Positions 42,256 to 42,283 of a stretch of DNA of 42,283 bases are shown here, in pieces. The notes beneath the pieces are model-generated. The model did no database searches, was not told the origin of the DNA, and worked only from the letters and a program-made list of their open reading frames with translations. This DNA comes from Eubacteriales bacterium (lineage in GTDB: Bacteria > Bacillota > Clostridia > Lachnospirales > Lachnospiraceae), in NCBI GenBank assembly GCA_030524585.1, contig JAUNGJ010000025.1, positions 1 to 42,283 of the forward strand, written 5' to 3'. The position numbers were made by a program, and so were the translations under genes. The first letter of the stretch is position 1; every line of letters starts with the position of its first letter.

Positions 42256-42283
42256 TCAAATATCTAAAATAAGATGCTCTAAA

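Overview
The window is a gene-dense stretch (about 95% coding, no rRNA, tRNA, insertion sequence or CRISPR array seen) from a low-to-mid GC, Gram-positive anaerobe. The best fit is Clostridia, probably Lachnospiraceae. Pointers are the ylmE-sepF-ylmH-lspA-rluD order, the rplU-prp-rpmA-obgE-yhbY-nadD-yqeK-rsfS operon with an N-terminally extended L27, a Gram-positive lexA with a divergent LysM gene, paired TIGR03960/TIGR03936-type radical SAM genes, a HisZ/short-HisG pair, and strong AGGAGG-like ribosome binding sites with frequent TTG/GTG starts. The species assignment is inference.

Layout. (1) 1-4.5 kb, + strand: end of a probable HlyD-like protein, then ylmE/yggS, sepF, ylmH, lspA, rluD and a cytidylate-kinase-like gene. 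(2) 4.65-13.2 kb: a metabolic island. A PucR-type regulator is divergent from a six-gene + strand operon: GlcD-like FAD oxidoreductase, Fe-S protein with two complete CCG motifs, GcvH-like lipoyl protein, lipoate-protein ligase, dihydrolipoyl dehydrogenase and a phytoene-dehydrogenase-like flavoprotein. No glycine-cleavage P or T protein and no 2-oxoacid dehydrogenase is present. This is the most interesting part of the window: it looks like a self-contained lipoate-linked redox relay of unknown substrate. (3) 13.3-16.7 kb: ttcA-like and tyrosine recombinase genes (- strand), then a LysM (YneA-like) gene with a downstream 38-codon reading frame, divergent from lexA. Four LexA-box-like sites lie between them, one of which sits in the spacer of a consensus promoter. 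(4) 16.7-21.2 kb, - strand: the ribosome/GTPase/NAD operon with a visible promoter, a probable L21 leader and a terminator. (5) 21.2-24.9 kb, - strand: ybaK, lysC, an amidohydrolase and asnA, an aspartate-centred group. (6) 25-27.7 kb: two radical SAM-associated genes. (7) 27.8-29.25 kb: an unrecognised lipoprotein-like gene and a small membrane protein. (8) 29.3-34.4 kb, - strand: a reduced histidine operon hisZ-hisG-hisD-hisB-his(F')IE with a perfect-consensus promoter. Its last gene carries an N-terminal HisF-like domain that has lost catalytic residues. (9) 34.5-42.2 kb, - strand: recU, two pseudouridine synthases, an rRNA cytosine methyltransferase, YgiQ-type radical SAM, a HAD phosphatase, a small membrane protein and an M23 peptidase.

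Protein names rest on motifs and overall resemblance read by eye. No database search was run. Where a start was moved from the longest frame, the ribosome binding site that decided it is given.
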